From contig NZ_JABVXF010000023.1 of assembly GCF_013349995.1 (NCBI RefSeq), forward strand, positions 1 to 64,000: a stretch of DNA of 64,000 nt, in the 5' to 3' direction. The notes beneath the pieces were generated by a model. The model was not told the DNA's origin. It saw nothing but the letters and a program-made list of their open reading frames with translations, and ran no database searches. This document shows, piece by piece, positions 14,619 to 22,824 of the stretch. The stretch is from Pseudoalteromonas sp. 0303. Lineage in GTDB: Bacteria > Pseudomonadota > Gammaproteobacteria > Enterobacterales > Alteromonadaceae. A program made the position numbers and the translations under genes. Positions within the stretch are counted from its first letter, which is position 1; each line of letters opens with the position of its first letter.

Positions 14619-17600
14619 TGAGCTTTGCAGCACTTGCTATTGAAAGAAAAGTCATTAGCTGGATGTTCGCGCTGTTTTTACTGATTGGTGGAACCGTCGC
14701 TTACTTTGGCTTAGGACAACTAGAAGATCCTGAATTCACCCTAAAAAAAGCCATGGTGATCACCCTTTATCCGGGCGCGTCACCACAGCAGGTTGAAGAA
14801 GAAGTCACCTTCCCTATTGAAAATGCAATTCAACAGCTACCGTATGTTGATTACGTAACCAGTATTTCATCACCGGGTAAATCGCAAATTACCGTCGAGA
14901 TGAAAAGCAATTATCGTAAACAAGACTTACGTCAAATATGGGACGAGTTGCGTCGGAAAATTAACGATCAAGCATCGTCGATGCCCTCTGGTGTTTATCC
15001 TAGTAAAATTATGGATGACTTTGGTGATGTATACGGAGTGATGTATGCAGTCACTGGTGATGGTTATTCTTACGATGAGCTTAAAGATTACGTTGATTAT
15101 TTAAAACGTGAACTGGTTTTAGTTGATGGCGTTAGTAAAGTAACCGTGGGTGGTGAGCAACAAGCACAAGTCATGGTTGAGATTTCAACCCGCAAACTTG
15201 CCCAATTAGGTATTTCGCCTAATCGTATTTATCAGCTTTTACAAACTCAAAATAGCGTGTCGAACGCAGGTAAAGTCCGCGTTGGCGATGAATCAATTCG
15301 CTTACACCCAACCGGTGAATTTAAAGACGTAAAAGAGCTCGAAAACTTACTTATTTCTAAGCCAGGTGAAAATGAGCTTATTTACTTAGGTGATGTTGCT
15401 ACCGTTTTTCGTGAGTACGCCGAAGTCCCTAACAATATTATTCGCTATAACCAACAGCAAGCATTACTGGTTGGCGTGTCATTTAGCACAGGCGTTAACG
15501 TTGTTGATGTAGGCGCAAATATTGATGCCCACCTAGCGTCACTAGAATATCAACGACCACATGGTATGGAAATAAACAGCGTTTATAACCAACCTGCTGA
15601 AGTAGAAAAGTCAGTAAGTGGCTTTATTATCAGCCTACTTGAAGCCGTTGCTATTGTTATTATCGTGCTTTTAGTCTTCATGGGCTTTAAGAGCGGTGTA
15701 TTGATCGGTGTAATACTCCTACTGACCGTACTAGGTACCTTCATTTTCATGAAGTTGTTTGCTATTGATTTACAGCGGATCTCATTAGGTGCCTTGATTA
15801 TAGCCTTAGGGATGCTGGTTGATAATGCCATTGTCGTAACCGAAGGCATATTAATTAACCTCAAGCGCGGACAAACAAAACTGCAAGCGGCGACTAATAT
15901 TGTTAATCAAACCAAGTGGCCATTACTGGGGGCTACGGTTATTGCTATTACTGCCTTTGCGCCGATTGGCTTGAGTTCAGATGCCAGTGGTGAGTTTGCT
16001 GGCAGCTTGTTCTGGGTGTTGTTTATTTCATTGTTACTAAGCTGGATCACAGCTATTACTTTAACGCCTTTCTTCGCTGATTTAATGTTTAAGCAAGCCA
16101 CTGAAAAACAGCCGCATCACGATGAAGACCCTTATCAAGGTGTTATTTTTAATGTTTATAAAGGCGTGTTACATACAGCAATGCGGTACCGTAAAACCAC
16201 GCTACTGCTGATGGTGATCCTGCTTGTTAGCTCAGTTTATGGCTTTAAATTTATCAAGCAGTCGTTCTTTCCTGCATCGAATACTCCTATGTTTTATGTC
16301 GATTATTGGCATACACAAGGCGCAGATATTCATACCACTATGGATGGTGTTGCAAAGCTCGAAAAATTCTTACAAGCCGACCCATTAGTTGAAGAAATAA
16401 CCACAACGGTTGGTCAAGGTGCACCGCGTTTCATGCTGACTTACGCACCTGAAAAATCATACCCAGCTTATGGGCAATTGATTATTCGAGTAAAAGACCG
16501 CGACGCTGTTACAACCATGATCAAAAAAGTACGCGATTACCAACATGAACATGTACTTGATGCTCAGCTTAAAGTTAAACGTATGGAAATTGGCCCATCA
16601 ACAGATGCAAAAATTGAAGCGCGTTTTTCTGGTGCTGATCCTGTGGTACTTCGCCAGTTAGCAAAAGAGGCGAAAGACATTCTGCATCAAGATGCGGGGG
16701 CATTTAATATTCGTGACGATTGGCGTGCTCGCTCAAAGTTAATTCGTCCGCAATTTAACGAGCAAAAAGCCCGTCGTTTAGGAATTGCCAAATCTGACCT
16801 TGATCAACTGCTGTTGACTAGCTTATCGGGTAAACAAGTAGGCGTTTATAAAGACGGCACACAAATGCTGCCAATTATTGCTCGCTCACCTGCTGAAGAG
16901 CGCTTAAACGTTGAAAGCCTGCGAGACTTACAAATTTACAGCCCAGTGTTAGGTGTGTTTGTACCGGTGACACAAGTGGTTGATGACTTTGTTGTTGAGT
17001 GGGAAGACAGCTTGATCATGCGACGTGATCGTAAGCGTACCATCACTGTAATGGCCGACCACGATGTCATTGGCGATGAAACTCCAGCGAAGCTGTTTGC
17101 ACGTGTTCGCAAAGACATTGAAGCTATTGAACTACCACGTGGTTATGAATTGCAATGGGGCGGCGAATATGAATCGTCAACAGATGCGCAAAAAGCTATT
17201 TTCGGTTCATTACCTCTTGGTTACTTAGCCATGTTCGCAATCACAGTGTTACTGTTCAATTCAGTTAAAAAGCCTTTAGTGATTTGGGCAACAGTGCCAC
17301 TAGCCATTGTGGGTGTATCAGCTGGTTTATTACTAATGAATGCAGCATTTAGCTTTATGGCCCTGCTTGGCTTACTGAGCTTAAGTGGCATGCTCATCAA
17401 AAACGGCATTGTATTAGTTGATCAAATTAACCTTGAACTCGATAGCGGCAAAGACCCTTACAAAGCAGTGTTTGACTCTGGTGTAAGCCGTGTTCGCCCT
17501 GTAGCGATGGCCGCAATTACTACTATCTTAGGCATGATCCCACTGCTCTTTGACGTGTTCTTCCAGTCAATGGCGGTAACCATTATGTTTGGTCTTGGTT

Positions 17601-17689
17601 TTGCGACAGTGCTAACACTGATTGTTGTGCCTGTACTTTATACCATGCTGTTTAAGATCAAAGTACCTAAACAGCGTCACGCTAATTAA
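14618..17689 (+). CDS. RND family efflux permease
   Basis: A 1023-residue AcrB-superfamily proton-driven exporter with twelve transmembrane helices and two large periplasmic loops. Helix 4 carries LVDNAIVV where classical HAE1 pumps have LVDDAIVV, so only one of the paired aspartates is kept. The helix-10 lysine is present in GMLIKNGIVLVDQ. ATG at 14618 follows GAGG. A strong hairpin terminator lies 20 bp after the stop. Control by the divergent LysR gene is probable. Substrate cannot be read from the sequence; an organic solvent, detergent or drug spectrum is typical. Confidence 0.94.
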   Translation: MSFAALAIERKVISWMFALFLLIGGTVAYFGLGQLEDPEFTLKKAMVITLYPGASPQQVEEEVTFPIENAIQQLPYVDYVTSISSPGKSQITVEMKSNYRKQDLRQIWDELRRKINDQASSMPSGVYPSKIMDDFGDVYGVMYAVTGDGYSYDELKDYVDYLKRELVLVDGVSKVTVGGEQQAQVMVEISTRKLAQLGISPNRIYQLLQTQNSVSNAGKVRVGDESIRLHPTGEFKDVKELENLLISKPGENELIYLGDVATVFREYAEVPNNIIRYNQQQALLVGVSFSTGVNVVDVGANIDAHLASLEYQRPHGMEINSVYNQPAEVEKSVSGFIISLLEAVAIVIIVLLVFMGFKSGVLIGVILLLTVLGTFIFMKLFAIDLQRISLGALIIALGMLVDNAIVVTEGILINLKRGQTKLQAATNIVNQTKWPLLGATVIAITAFAPIGLSSDASGEFAGSLFWVLFISLLLSWITAITLTPFFADLMFKQATEKQPHHDEDPYQGVIFNVYKGVLHTAMRYRKTTLLLMVILLVSSVYGFKFIKQSFFPASNTPMFYVDYWHTQGADIHTTMDGVAKLEKFLQADPLVEEITTTVGQGAPRFMLTYAPEKSYPAYGQLIIRVKDRDAVTTMIKKVRDYQHEHVLDAQLKVKRMEIGPSTDAKIEARFSGADPVVLRQLAKEAKDILHQDAGAFNIRDDWRARSKLIRPQFNEQKARRLGIAKSDLDQLLLTSLSGKQVGVYKDGTQMLPIIARSPAEERLNVESLRDLQIYSPVLGVFVPVTQVVDDFVVEWEDSLIMRRDRKRTITVMADHDVIGDETPAKLFARVRKDIEAIELPRGYELQWGGEYESSTDAQKAIFGSLPLGYLAMFAITVLLFNSVKKPLVIWATVPLAIVGVSAGLLLMNAAFSFMALLGLLSLSGMLIKNGIVLVDQINLELDSGKDPYKAVFDSGVSRVRPVAMAAITTILGMIPLLFDVFFQSMAVTIMFGLGFATVLTLIVVPVLYTMLFKIKVPKQRHAN

Positions 17690-17709
17690 TACAGATTGAC
17701 TCTCAACCA

Positions 17710-17746
17710 AAAGCCCTATCAGCAAACTGTTAGGGCTTTTTCTTTA
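17710..17746 (+). terminator. Rho-independent terminator after the RND operon
   Basis: A 9-bp stem (AAAGCCCTA with TAGGGCTTT, 17710-17718 and 17731-17739) is followed by TTTCTTT. The symmetric A/T flanks let it also serve the convergent small membrane gene at 17754. Confidence 0.85.
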
Positions 17747-17753
17747 TTACCTA

Positions 17754-17972
17754 TTATTTTAAAAGGTAATAAAATCCTCCACAGCCAACAAATAAAAATA
17801 AGCAACACCAAAAATAAAAACGCACTGGTTTTTGGTGCTTATAGATGGTGGTAATGCTCCCTGTATAACTTCGGCTACCTACACGAATTTTATCCGTTAA
17901 TAACCCCAACACCCCATAACCAACAAACAATAGGGATGCAATAAAGATAAATGCATTCTGATAAGTAGCCAT
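17754..17972 (-). CDS. Small two-helix membrane protein, unknown
   Basis: A 72-residue protein with two apolar segments (about 6-25 and 50-70) separated by a basic loop with TDKIRVGSRSYTG and HQKPVRFYFW. No family is recognised. The ATG at 17972 has a GGG-containing but weak ribosome site. It converges on the RND operon and shares its terminator. The composition (two clean helices, positive-inside loop) supports a real gene rather than a chance frame. Confidence 0.6.
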   Translation of the reverse strand: MATYQNAFIFIASLLFVGYGVLGLLTDKIRVGSRSYTGSITTIYKHQKPVRFYFWCCLFLFVGCGGFYYLLK

Positions 17973-18094
17973 TGATAACCCAGTTTATTAGTCGTGCAAA
18001 ATTGGTCAGCTATTGATTATTAACTTATTTATTATTCTCGGTAAAGTCGAATGCCGAGCTCGCCTGTGCCTAGCATAAATTTTTGTTATTTCAG

Positions 18095-18191
18095 GTGGGT
18101 GTTTAGTTACTTTTAAAGTGGGTGTCTATTTAAAGTGGGTGTCCATTTTTGATGTTCTGGTTGTGGTTTTAAATAAAGTGAGTGTCTATTT
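18095..18191 (+). repeat. Four direct copies of a GTGGGTGT-type repeat
   Basis: Copies lie at about 18093-18109, 18115-18131, 18132-18148 and 18175-18191. Copies two and three are adjacent 17-mers, AAAGTGGGTGTCTATTT and AAAGTGGGTGTCCATTT, and copy four differs by G to A. They precede the unknown gene at 18256 by 65 bp. They may be iterons for a DNA-binding protein or a degraded REP-like repeat family. Confidence 0.65.
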
Positions 18192-18255
18192 AATGATTAA
18201 CCTATCAGCTTGTGTGCTAACCTATTGCTGCTGATTTAATACTTGAAGGATTAAG

Positions 18256-18837
18256 ATGTTTAGAAATGGTTTTTACTTATTGATTGCAATATTCAGTGGT
18301 ACTTTAAGCGCCAATGAAAATACATACTATCAGCATGAGTCTAATGTAGCTTTTCACGTTGCCGTTGAAAGTTTATCTGATGCTGTTTTAGCAATTGAAG
18401 GACAAAATGGATTGATATTTAACTCAAGATGGATTTTTGGGGAAATAGGCATACCAATAGCAGATATTTGTGAAGGGCAACAATCACCCGATTTTGAGCT
18501 CGGGTGTGATTCTGTTTCAAGCCCTACTGTTGAATCTCATTACGACTTTCCACAAAACAGTCAGATTGTTCTTTATTTTAGACCTAACTTGATTGTGAAT
18601 GGACTCAAATTGATTGAAGCAAGTGTTAAAAACAATGAAGTAGCACTATTACTATTTGAAGATGACAATACAAAAGAGCTGTTCATTGTAAACAAACATA
18701 AACTTAACAATATTATCGAGAAAAAACTCTCTAAAAAAGAATTTAAACTAGCAGGGGACCTTCTGGAAGATGATGCCATTGCCCCTCAAAAAGGGGAAGG
18801 TTGCACCCTGCATCAATTAAAACTTGGATGTAACTAG
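18256..18837 (+). CDS. Secreted protein of unknown function
   Basis: A 193-residue protein with a signal peptide (LLIAIFSGTLSA, cut near residue 20). The mature part is mixed alpha/beta, acidic and AT-rich in codon use, with four cysteines (CEG, GCD, GCT and a C-terminal GCN) that could form two disulfides. AAGGA lies 6 bases before the ATG. It stands alone between the GTGGGTGT repeats and the convergent XPF-like nuclease gene. No family is recognised, and its isolated position suggests accessory gene content. Confidence 0.7.
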   Translation: MFRNGFYLLIAIFSGTLSANENTYYQHESNVAFHVAVESLSDAVLAIEGQNGLIFNSRWIFGEIGIPIADICEGQQSPDFELGCDSVSSPTVESHYDFPQNSQIVLYFRPNLIVNGLKLIEASVKNNEVALLLFEDDNTKELFIVNKHKLNNIIEKKLSKKEFKLAGDLLEDDAIAPQKGEGCTLHQLKLGCN

Positions 18838-18856
18838 TGTAATTAGTTGCCAGTGT

Positions 18857-19492
18857 TTAAGAGATAAGTGAAACAATTTTTTTCGCTTTACTATCACCCA
18901 TTCCTTTTACTGCTGATAACTGCTCTATGTCAGCACATAAAACGTTTTTAACTGACCCAAAATGTGCAAGTAAACGCCTCGCAAGTACAGGACCTACATT
19001 TGGTAGACCTTGTAAAATAAAGAGCTGTTTTCCTTTTTTTGATTTTGGCCGACGGCCATAACGTGCTAAAGGCTCTTTGAAAGATTTCGCATGTTGATTA
19101 GCAGCAAAAACCATCAAAGATACAGATTCATCTGCTGTTGACGAACGCAGAATAGAAATACCATAAACCAGTGTAAGTGTGACTAGAGCACCCAAAATAG
19201 CATGGCGATGAATTTTATAACTTGCAATCTGATGGGCTTGTCCTTCAATCAAAATAGCTGTTTTATAACCCGATTTAGGAAGGCGTGAGGCCGGACTAAA
19301 AAGGCGACCAGACACTAAAGATTCGACCAAATCACAAATGTGCTTTCTCTCTATTAACAACCAATCATCGACTAAGTAGTCGCCTGTTTTCAAACGAGTA
19401 ATATGTGACTCTACATTGCAATTTTGTTCTAAAATAACAAGTAAATTACTGTGTCGTTCACGATCATCGACAAGGATTTTAATTTTACTCAT
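18857..19492 (-). CDS. XPF/ERCC4-type structure-specific nuclease with HhH domain
   Basis: A 211-residue two-domain nuclease. The ERCC4 domain (about 3-135) opens with LVDDRE (7-12) and carries the full signature G37-D38-X9-E48-R49-K50-X3-D54. The C-terminal tandem helix-hairpin-helix has LPNVGPVLARRL (163-174) and VKGMGDSKAKKI (195-206). This nuclease-plus-HhH2 layout without a helicase resembles the short crenarchaeal XPF, which cuts flaps and branched DNA as a dimer. ATG at 19492 is preferred; GTG at 19504 is an alternative. A perfect LexA-type box lies 16 bp upstream, so SOS control is expected. It is not part of an evident operon. Confidence 0.9.
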   Translation of the reverse strand: MSKIKILVDDRERHSNLLVILEQNCNVESHITRLKTGDYLVDDWLLIERKHICDLVESLVSGRLFSPASRLPKSGYKTAILIEGQAHQIASYKIHRHAILGALVTLTLVYGISILRSSTADESVSLMVFAANQHAKSFKEPLARYGRRPKSKKGKQLFILQGLPNVGPVLARRLLAHFGSVKNVLCADIEQLSAVKGMGDSKAKKIVSLIS

Positions 19493-19505
19493 CACTACAC
19501 CCACT

Positions 19506-19525
19506 AACTGTATATAATCACAGTA
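19506..19525 (-). promoter_or_regulatory. LexA (SOS) box upstream of the XPF-like nuclease
   Basis: CTGT (19508-19511) and ACAG (19520-19523) are separated by exactly eight AT-rich bases. The flanking AA and TA extend the match to the 20-bp gammaproteobacterial consensus. It ends 15 bp before the ATG at 19492. All eight invariant positions are met. Confidence 0.78.
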
Positions 19526-19565
19526 TAGTAAGAGATAATCAAAAACTCATTATTGTCTACGATTT

Positions 19566-20510
19566 TTACTTTTTCAGACTTAATGTACCTGTGCGCTTAG
19601 TACTGCTACGTTTCGTTTGATTTGGTTTTGATGAATGAGAATTGCCAGCCTTTGCTCTTGATTGACCTTGTTTGGCATCACTGCGTGCTTTTTTTACGTA
19701 TTTAGAAAAGTCGCGCTTTTTTTCTTCTTCATTGCGTGGCTTTTGTTTAGCACGAGCTTGGGTTGGTTGTTTGTTTTCATCAATCGAACGCTCTTCCGTT
19801 TTACCTGAGTCGGCAATTGAGTTATTGATCTCAGCCATTTCTTGTTCGGTTAAGTGACGCCACTGCCCTACTTTTAAACCCTTTAGGGTCACGTTCATAA
19901 TTCGTGTGCGCTTTAGTGTCACCACTTCATAACCTAAATATTCGCACATACGACGTATTTGGCGGTTTAAGCCTTGTGTTAGTACAATGGTAAATTGCTG
20001 CGGGCCGGTTTGTTTAACTTTACACTTTTTAGTAACGGTATCGAGGATAGGAATACCGTTTGCCATCTTATTCACGAACTGGCGATTAAGTGGCTTATCA
20101 ACCGTCACTACGTATTCTTTTTCATGATTATTACCAGCGCGAAGAATTTTATTAACGATGTCGCCTTCGTTAGTTAAGAAAATTAAGCCTTCTGAAGGTC
20201 TATCCAAGCGTCCGATTGGGAAAATACGCTCTGGGTAATTAACGGCTTTAACAATATTGCTTTGGATTTTTCGCTCAGTCGTACATGTAATACCAACAGG
20301 TTTGTTATAGGCAATATAAACCAGCTTAGGCTTTGCTTTTAAAGGTTTGCCATCTATAAGTACATCATCGGCTTCACTAACTTTTACGCCCATTTCAGGC
20401 AAGCTGCCGTTAACAGTAACACGACCTTCTTCAATATATTTATCTGCCTCACGGCGTGAACAAAAACCTGTTTCACTGATAAATTTATTTAATCGCTTTA
20501 ACTCTGTCAT
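19566..20510 (-). CDS. rluF: 23S rRNA pseudouridine synthase RluF
   Basis: A 314-residue RsuA-family pseudouridine synthase; in E. coli RluF modifies U2604 (and U2605) of 23S rRNA. An S4 RNA-binding domain (about 4-60) starts [20 protein letters not shown]. The catalytic Asp is 103 in [10 protein letters not shown]. The later [12 protein letters not shown] motif is intact. Residues about 235-314 form a Lys/Arg/Ser-rich tail that probably adds RNA affinity, longer than in E. coli. ATG at 20510 is the only good start. It is monocistronic. Confidence 0.94.
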   Translation of the reverse strand: MTELKRLNKFISETGFCSRREADKYIEEGRVTVNGSLPEMGVKVSEADDVLIDGKPLKAKPKLVYIAYNKPVGITCTTERKIQSNIVKAVNYPERIFPIGRLDRPSEGLIFLTNEGDIVNKILRAGNNHEKEYVVTVDKPLNRQFVNKMANGIPILDTVTKKCKVKQTGPQQFTIVLTQGLNRQIRRMCEYLGYEVVTLKRTRIMNVTLKGLKVGQWRHLTEQEMAEINNSIADSGKTEERSIDENKQPTQARAKQKPRNEEEKKRDFSKYVKKARSDAKQGQSRAKAGNSHSSKPNQTKRSSTKRTGTLSLKK

Positions 20511-20590
20511 GGCACACTTCTGTCTGGATTTTAAAGCCGCTAGTTTATACCAGAAGCCTTTACCAAGCTAGGTAGAATCTAGGCTCTTTG

Positions 20591-20609
20591 ACTACACTTT
20601 TAGTGTAGT
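20591..20609. terminator. Hairpin at the end of the binding-protein gene
   Basis: ACTACAC and GTGTAGT (7-bp perfect stem, 5-base loop) overlap the stop codon of the gene at 20600. No T-run follows on the minus strand, so termination is uncertain. Confidence 0.3.
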
Positions 20610-21691
20610 GCTGCGTTTTTGGGCTTTTCGCTCAATACACTATGTAGCGTATCAAAATCGAAGGCGTACTCAGTGCTTTTGCTGTTTTGCAGTAAGAAGG
20701 TTTCAAAAGGGATAACCGACCAATCTTTGATGTTTCTTAGCCAGCTGTAACTTTGAATATTTTGCTTTGTGATCACCCCAAGCTGAAACTTAATCTCATC
20801 GTGATTTTGCCAATAAGGGTTGCCATTATGATGATCGACCACGCTAATTAAAGCCCATGCTCCCATCATAAAATGCCCGCCAACACTGGCTGTGAGTTTT
20901 TGTTGTTCTATTAAGTCTAAATTATCATCAAGCCAATCAATGCCACCAATGAAATAGGCTTTATCTTTTTTAACTTTTACTGCTTCTAGGGCACCTTGCG
21001 CCATCAAATCAGACGCACACCAAATCACATTCGTATCTGGGTATCGTTGTAATAATCGGCTTACTTTATTCTCGGCTTCTTGCTTATTCCAACTGGCATA
21101 CACAACTTGCTCAAGCTCAACATCTTGTTTTCGTAAATAATGAACAAGGCCGTCACTACGGGTGTCTGACTCTGTGCCATAATGACCATTAATCGCAACA
21201 AAGTGAGGCGTTTGTTTTGTATTTACCGCCTCATCAAGTAAGGCTTTGCCAAGTTGCTCACCCGCTTTGAAGTTATCGTGAAATACTTCACCTAACCAAT
21301 ACTTAAAGCGCTGACGGGGTTTACCCACTTCGTCACGCTCTACGCCAACAATCGTTTCTTCAAGGGTGATAAAATTCACTTTATGTTGTTCAAGCAAGCT
21401 CATTGACTGCTCTGCACCACCTGGGTAATTGATTAAAATTGCGTAATCAGGTTTGGGCTTATATTGCAGGTATTGTTTGAGTTCGGCTAATTGAATGTGG
21501 CGGTTTCCACCGCCATAAATTGTTGTGAGAGAAACATTATTTTGCTTGGCAGCAACCTGCATCACATTAGCCACTTTTTGCCAAAACAAATCAGTTTTAA
21601 CTGAGGGGTTAACTAACAGCACAGAGAGTTGCTCGCCAGCATAAAGTGGTGAACAGCAAAGCAATGTAAAAACCAACAAGCAAACTCGCAT
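20600..21691 (-). CDS. Periplasmic sugar-binding-type protein (PBP1 fold), orphan
   Basis: A 363-residue exported protein with a signal peptide (LLVFTLLCCSPLYA). The type I periplasmic-binding fold shows in LSVLLVNPSVKTDLFWQKV, the hinge-area YAILINYPGG and VIWCASDLMAQGALEA. Such proteins bind sugars or autoinducer-like ligands for ABC import or for a membrane sensor. No permease, ATPase or kinase lies next to it, so its partner is elsewhere. ATG at 21691 follows GGAG; the earlier GTG is less likely. Ligand unknown. Confidence 0.85.
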   Translation of the reverse strand: MRVCLLVFTLLCCSPLYAGEQLSVLLVNPSVKTDLFWQKVANVMQVAAKQNNVSLTTIYGGGNRHIQLAELKQYLQYKPKPDYAILINYPGGAEQSMSLLEQHKVNFITLEETIVGVERDEVGKPRQRFKYWLGEVFHDNFKAGEQLGKALLDEAVNTKQTPHFVAINGHYGTESDTRSDGLVHYLRKQDVELEQVVYASWNKQEAENKVSRLLQRYPDTNVIWCASDLMAQGALEAVKVKKDKAYFIGGIDWLDDNLDLIEQQKLTASVGGHFMMGAWALISVVDHHNGNPYWQNHDEIKFQLGVITKQNIQSYSWLRNIKDWSVIPFETFLLQNSKSTEYAFDFDTLHSVLSEKPKNAALH

Positions 21692-21734
21692 TACCACTCC
21701 GCTTTGTTTTTCTTTGATTGTAGTATACGAGGAA

Positions 21735-22817
21735 TTATCTAGACAATTTTCGCCAAATTAATTCACACGGACCATGTGTAAAATACTGACTATACACTTT
21801 ACAAAAAAACAATTGAAAAACAAGCACAACAGCAATGACCAACCAATAATCTATGCGATCAAAATTAAGTGCTGCGGTTGGGTATGCGACTTTAAAAAAC
21901 AGAATAAAAATCACTGTTTGCATTAGATATAGCGTTAATGACATGCGACCGGCTTGCTGTAACAGCAACCAGTTACTAGGGGAATTTTTAACTATTTTCA
22001 CAATGATGTGGCAATAACAAATGGCCATAGCTAAAGCTGCCAGCCAATTAATTGGTTCAGCAACCGCGTACATGAATACACTTTGGTCAGGCTCTATCAT
22101 CAACCTTAGAGCCGTTAAACTTATCGCTGCAGCAGTAATCAACTTAAGCTGAGAGTGTGTTAAACCTTGAACAAATACCCCTTGTTTATATAAATAAACA
22201 CCCACCAGCATTAACCCTGCAGCCATCCACATTGTGATGAGTGGCACAGCAATAAGCATTATTATAAAAATCAAAAAGTTACTGACAAACCCTGCAAAAT
22301 AAGAAGAATAAGCCGCGTCATATGCCATTAAAAAACTCTCAGAGCTTCTCGTTACAGGGCTAAACTCTGGCTCTATAAAGGAGAGTAAAAATGAAATGAA
22401 GGCACCAAGAAGTAAAAACAGCATGCCCATACGCAGTATTTTTTCGTCATCTTGCTGGCTAAATTTAAGCGTTAACCAGCCTGCACAAGAATAAATAAAC
22501 AAAATATCGCCAGCCCACAATAAAAAACCATGGGCAAGGCCTATAAAAGCCAAAACTTTTAGTCGCCTATGTTGCTTCTCGACGCCTTGCCAAAGCTGCC
22601 ATTGAATAACTAAAGACGCACCAAATAACAAGCAAAAAAGGCTCCTAAAGCGCCCATCAATAAAAGCAGTATTAAAAATGTGAATTAGTGAATCTGAAAA
22701 TGGTGGTGTAGCACTTGGGGTATAATCGTACTCGAACACGGCAAAAGTGTAGATATTCATAAACATCAAGCCGAGTACTGCAATACCCCGTAAAACATCC
22801 ATATTTATATTGCGCAT
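21735..22817 (-). CDS. DUF418 family inner-membrane protein
   Basis: A 360-residue polytopic protein of the YeiB/DUF418 group, with about ten membrane helices. The N-terminal MDVLRGIAVLGLMFMNI and the later DGRFRSLFCLLFGASL are characteristic, and the C-terminal part carries the DUF418 block ending in FTHGPCELIWR. AAGGGA precedes the ATG, and the gene starts 8 bp after the EAL-HDOD stop, so the two are likely one transcript. Function is unknown; transport or acyl transfer has been proposed for relatives. Confidence 0.9.
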   Translation of the reverse strand: MRNINMDVLRGIAVLGLMFMNIYTFAVFEYDYTPSATPPFSDSLIHIFNTAFIDGRFRSLFCLLFGASLVIQWQLWQGVEKQHRRLKVLAFIGLAHGFLLWAGDILFIYSCAGWLTLKFSQQDDEKILRMGMLFLLLGAFISFLLSFIEPEFSPVTRSSESFLMAYDAAYSSYFAGFVSNFLIFIIMLIAVPLITMWMAAGLMLVGVYLYKQGVFVQGLTHSQLKLITAAAISLTALRLMIEPDQSVFMYAVAEPINWLAALAMAICYCHIIVKIVKNSPSNWLLLQQAGRMSLTLYLMQTVIFILFFKVAYPTAALNFDRIDYWLVIAVVLVFQLFFCKVYSQYFTHGPCELIWRKLSR

Positions 22818-22824
22818 AAATCCC

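Noticed and set aside
15583-15864. Minus-strand open frame inside the RND permease
   Set aside because: Antisense shadow of a long gene with clear transmembrane coding pattern.
18093-18191. CRISPR array
   Set aside because: The repeats are only about 17 bp, two are adjacent without a spacer, gaps vary (0 to about 26 bp) and no cas genes are present.
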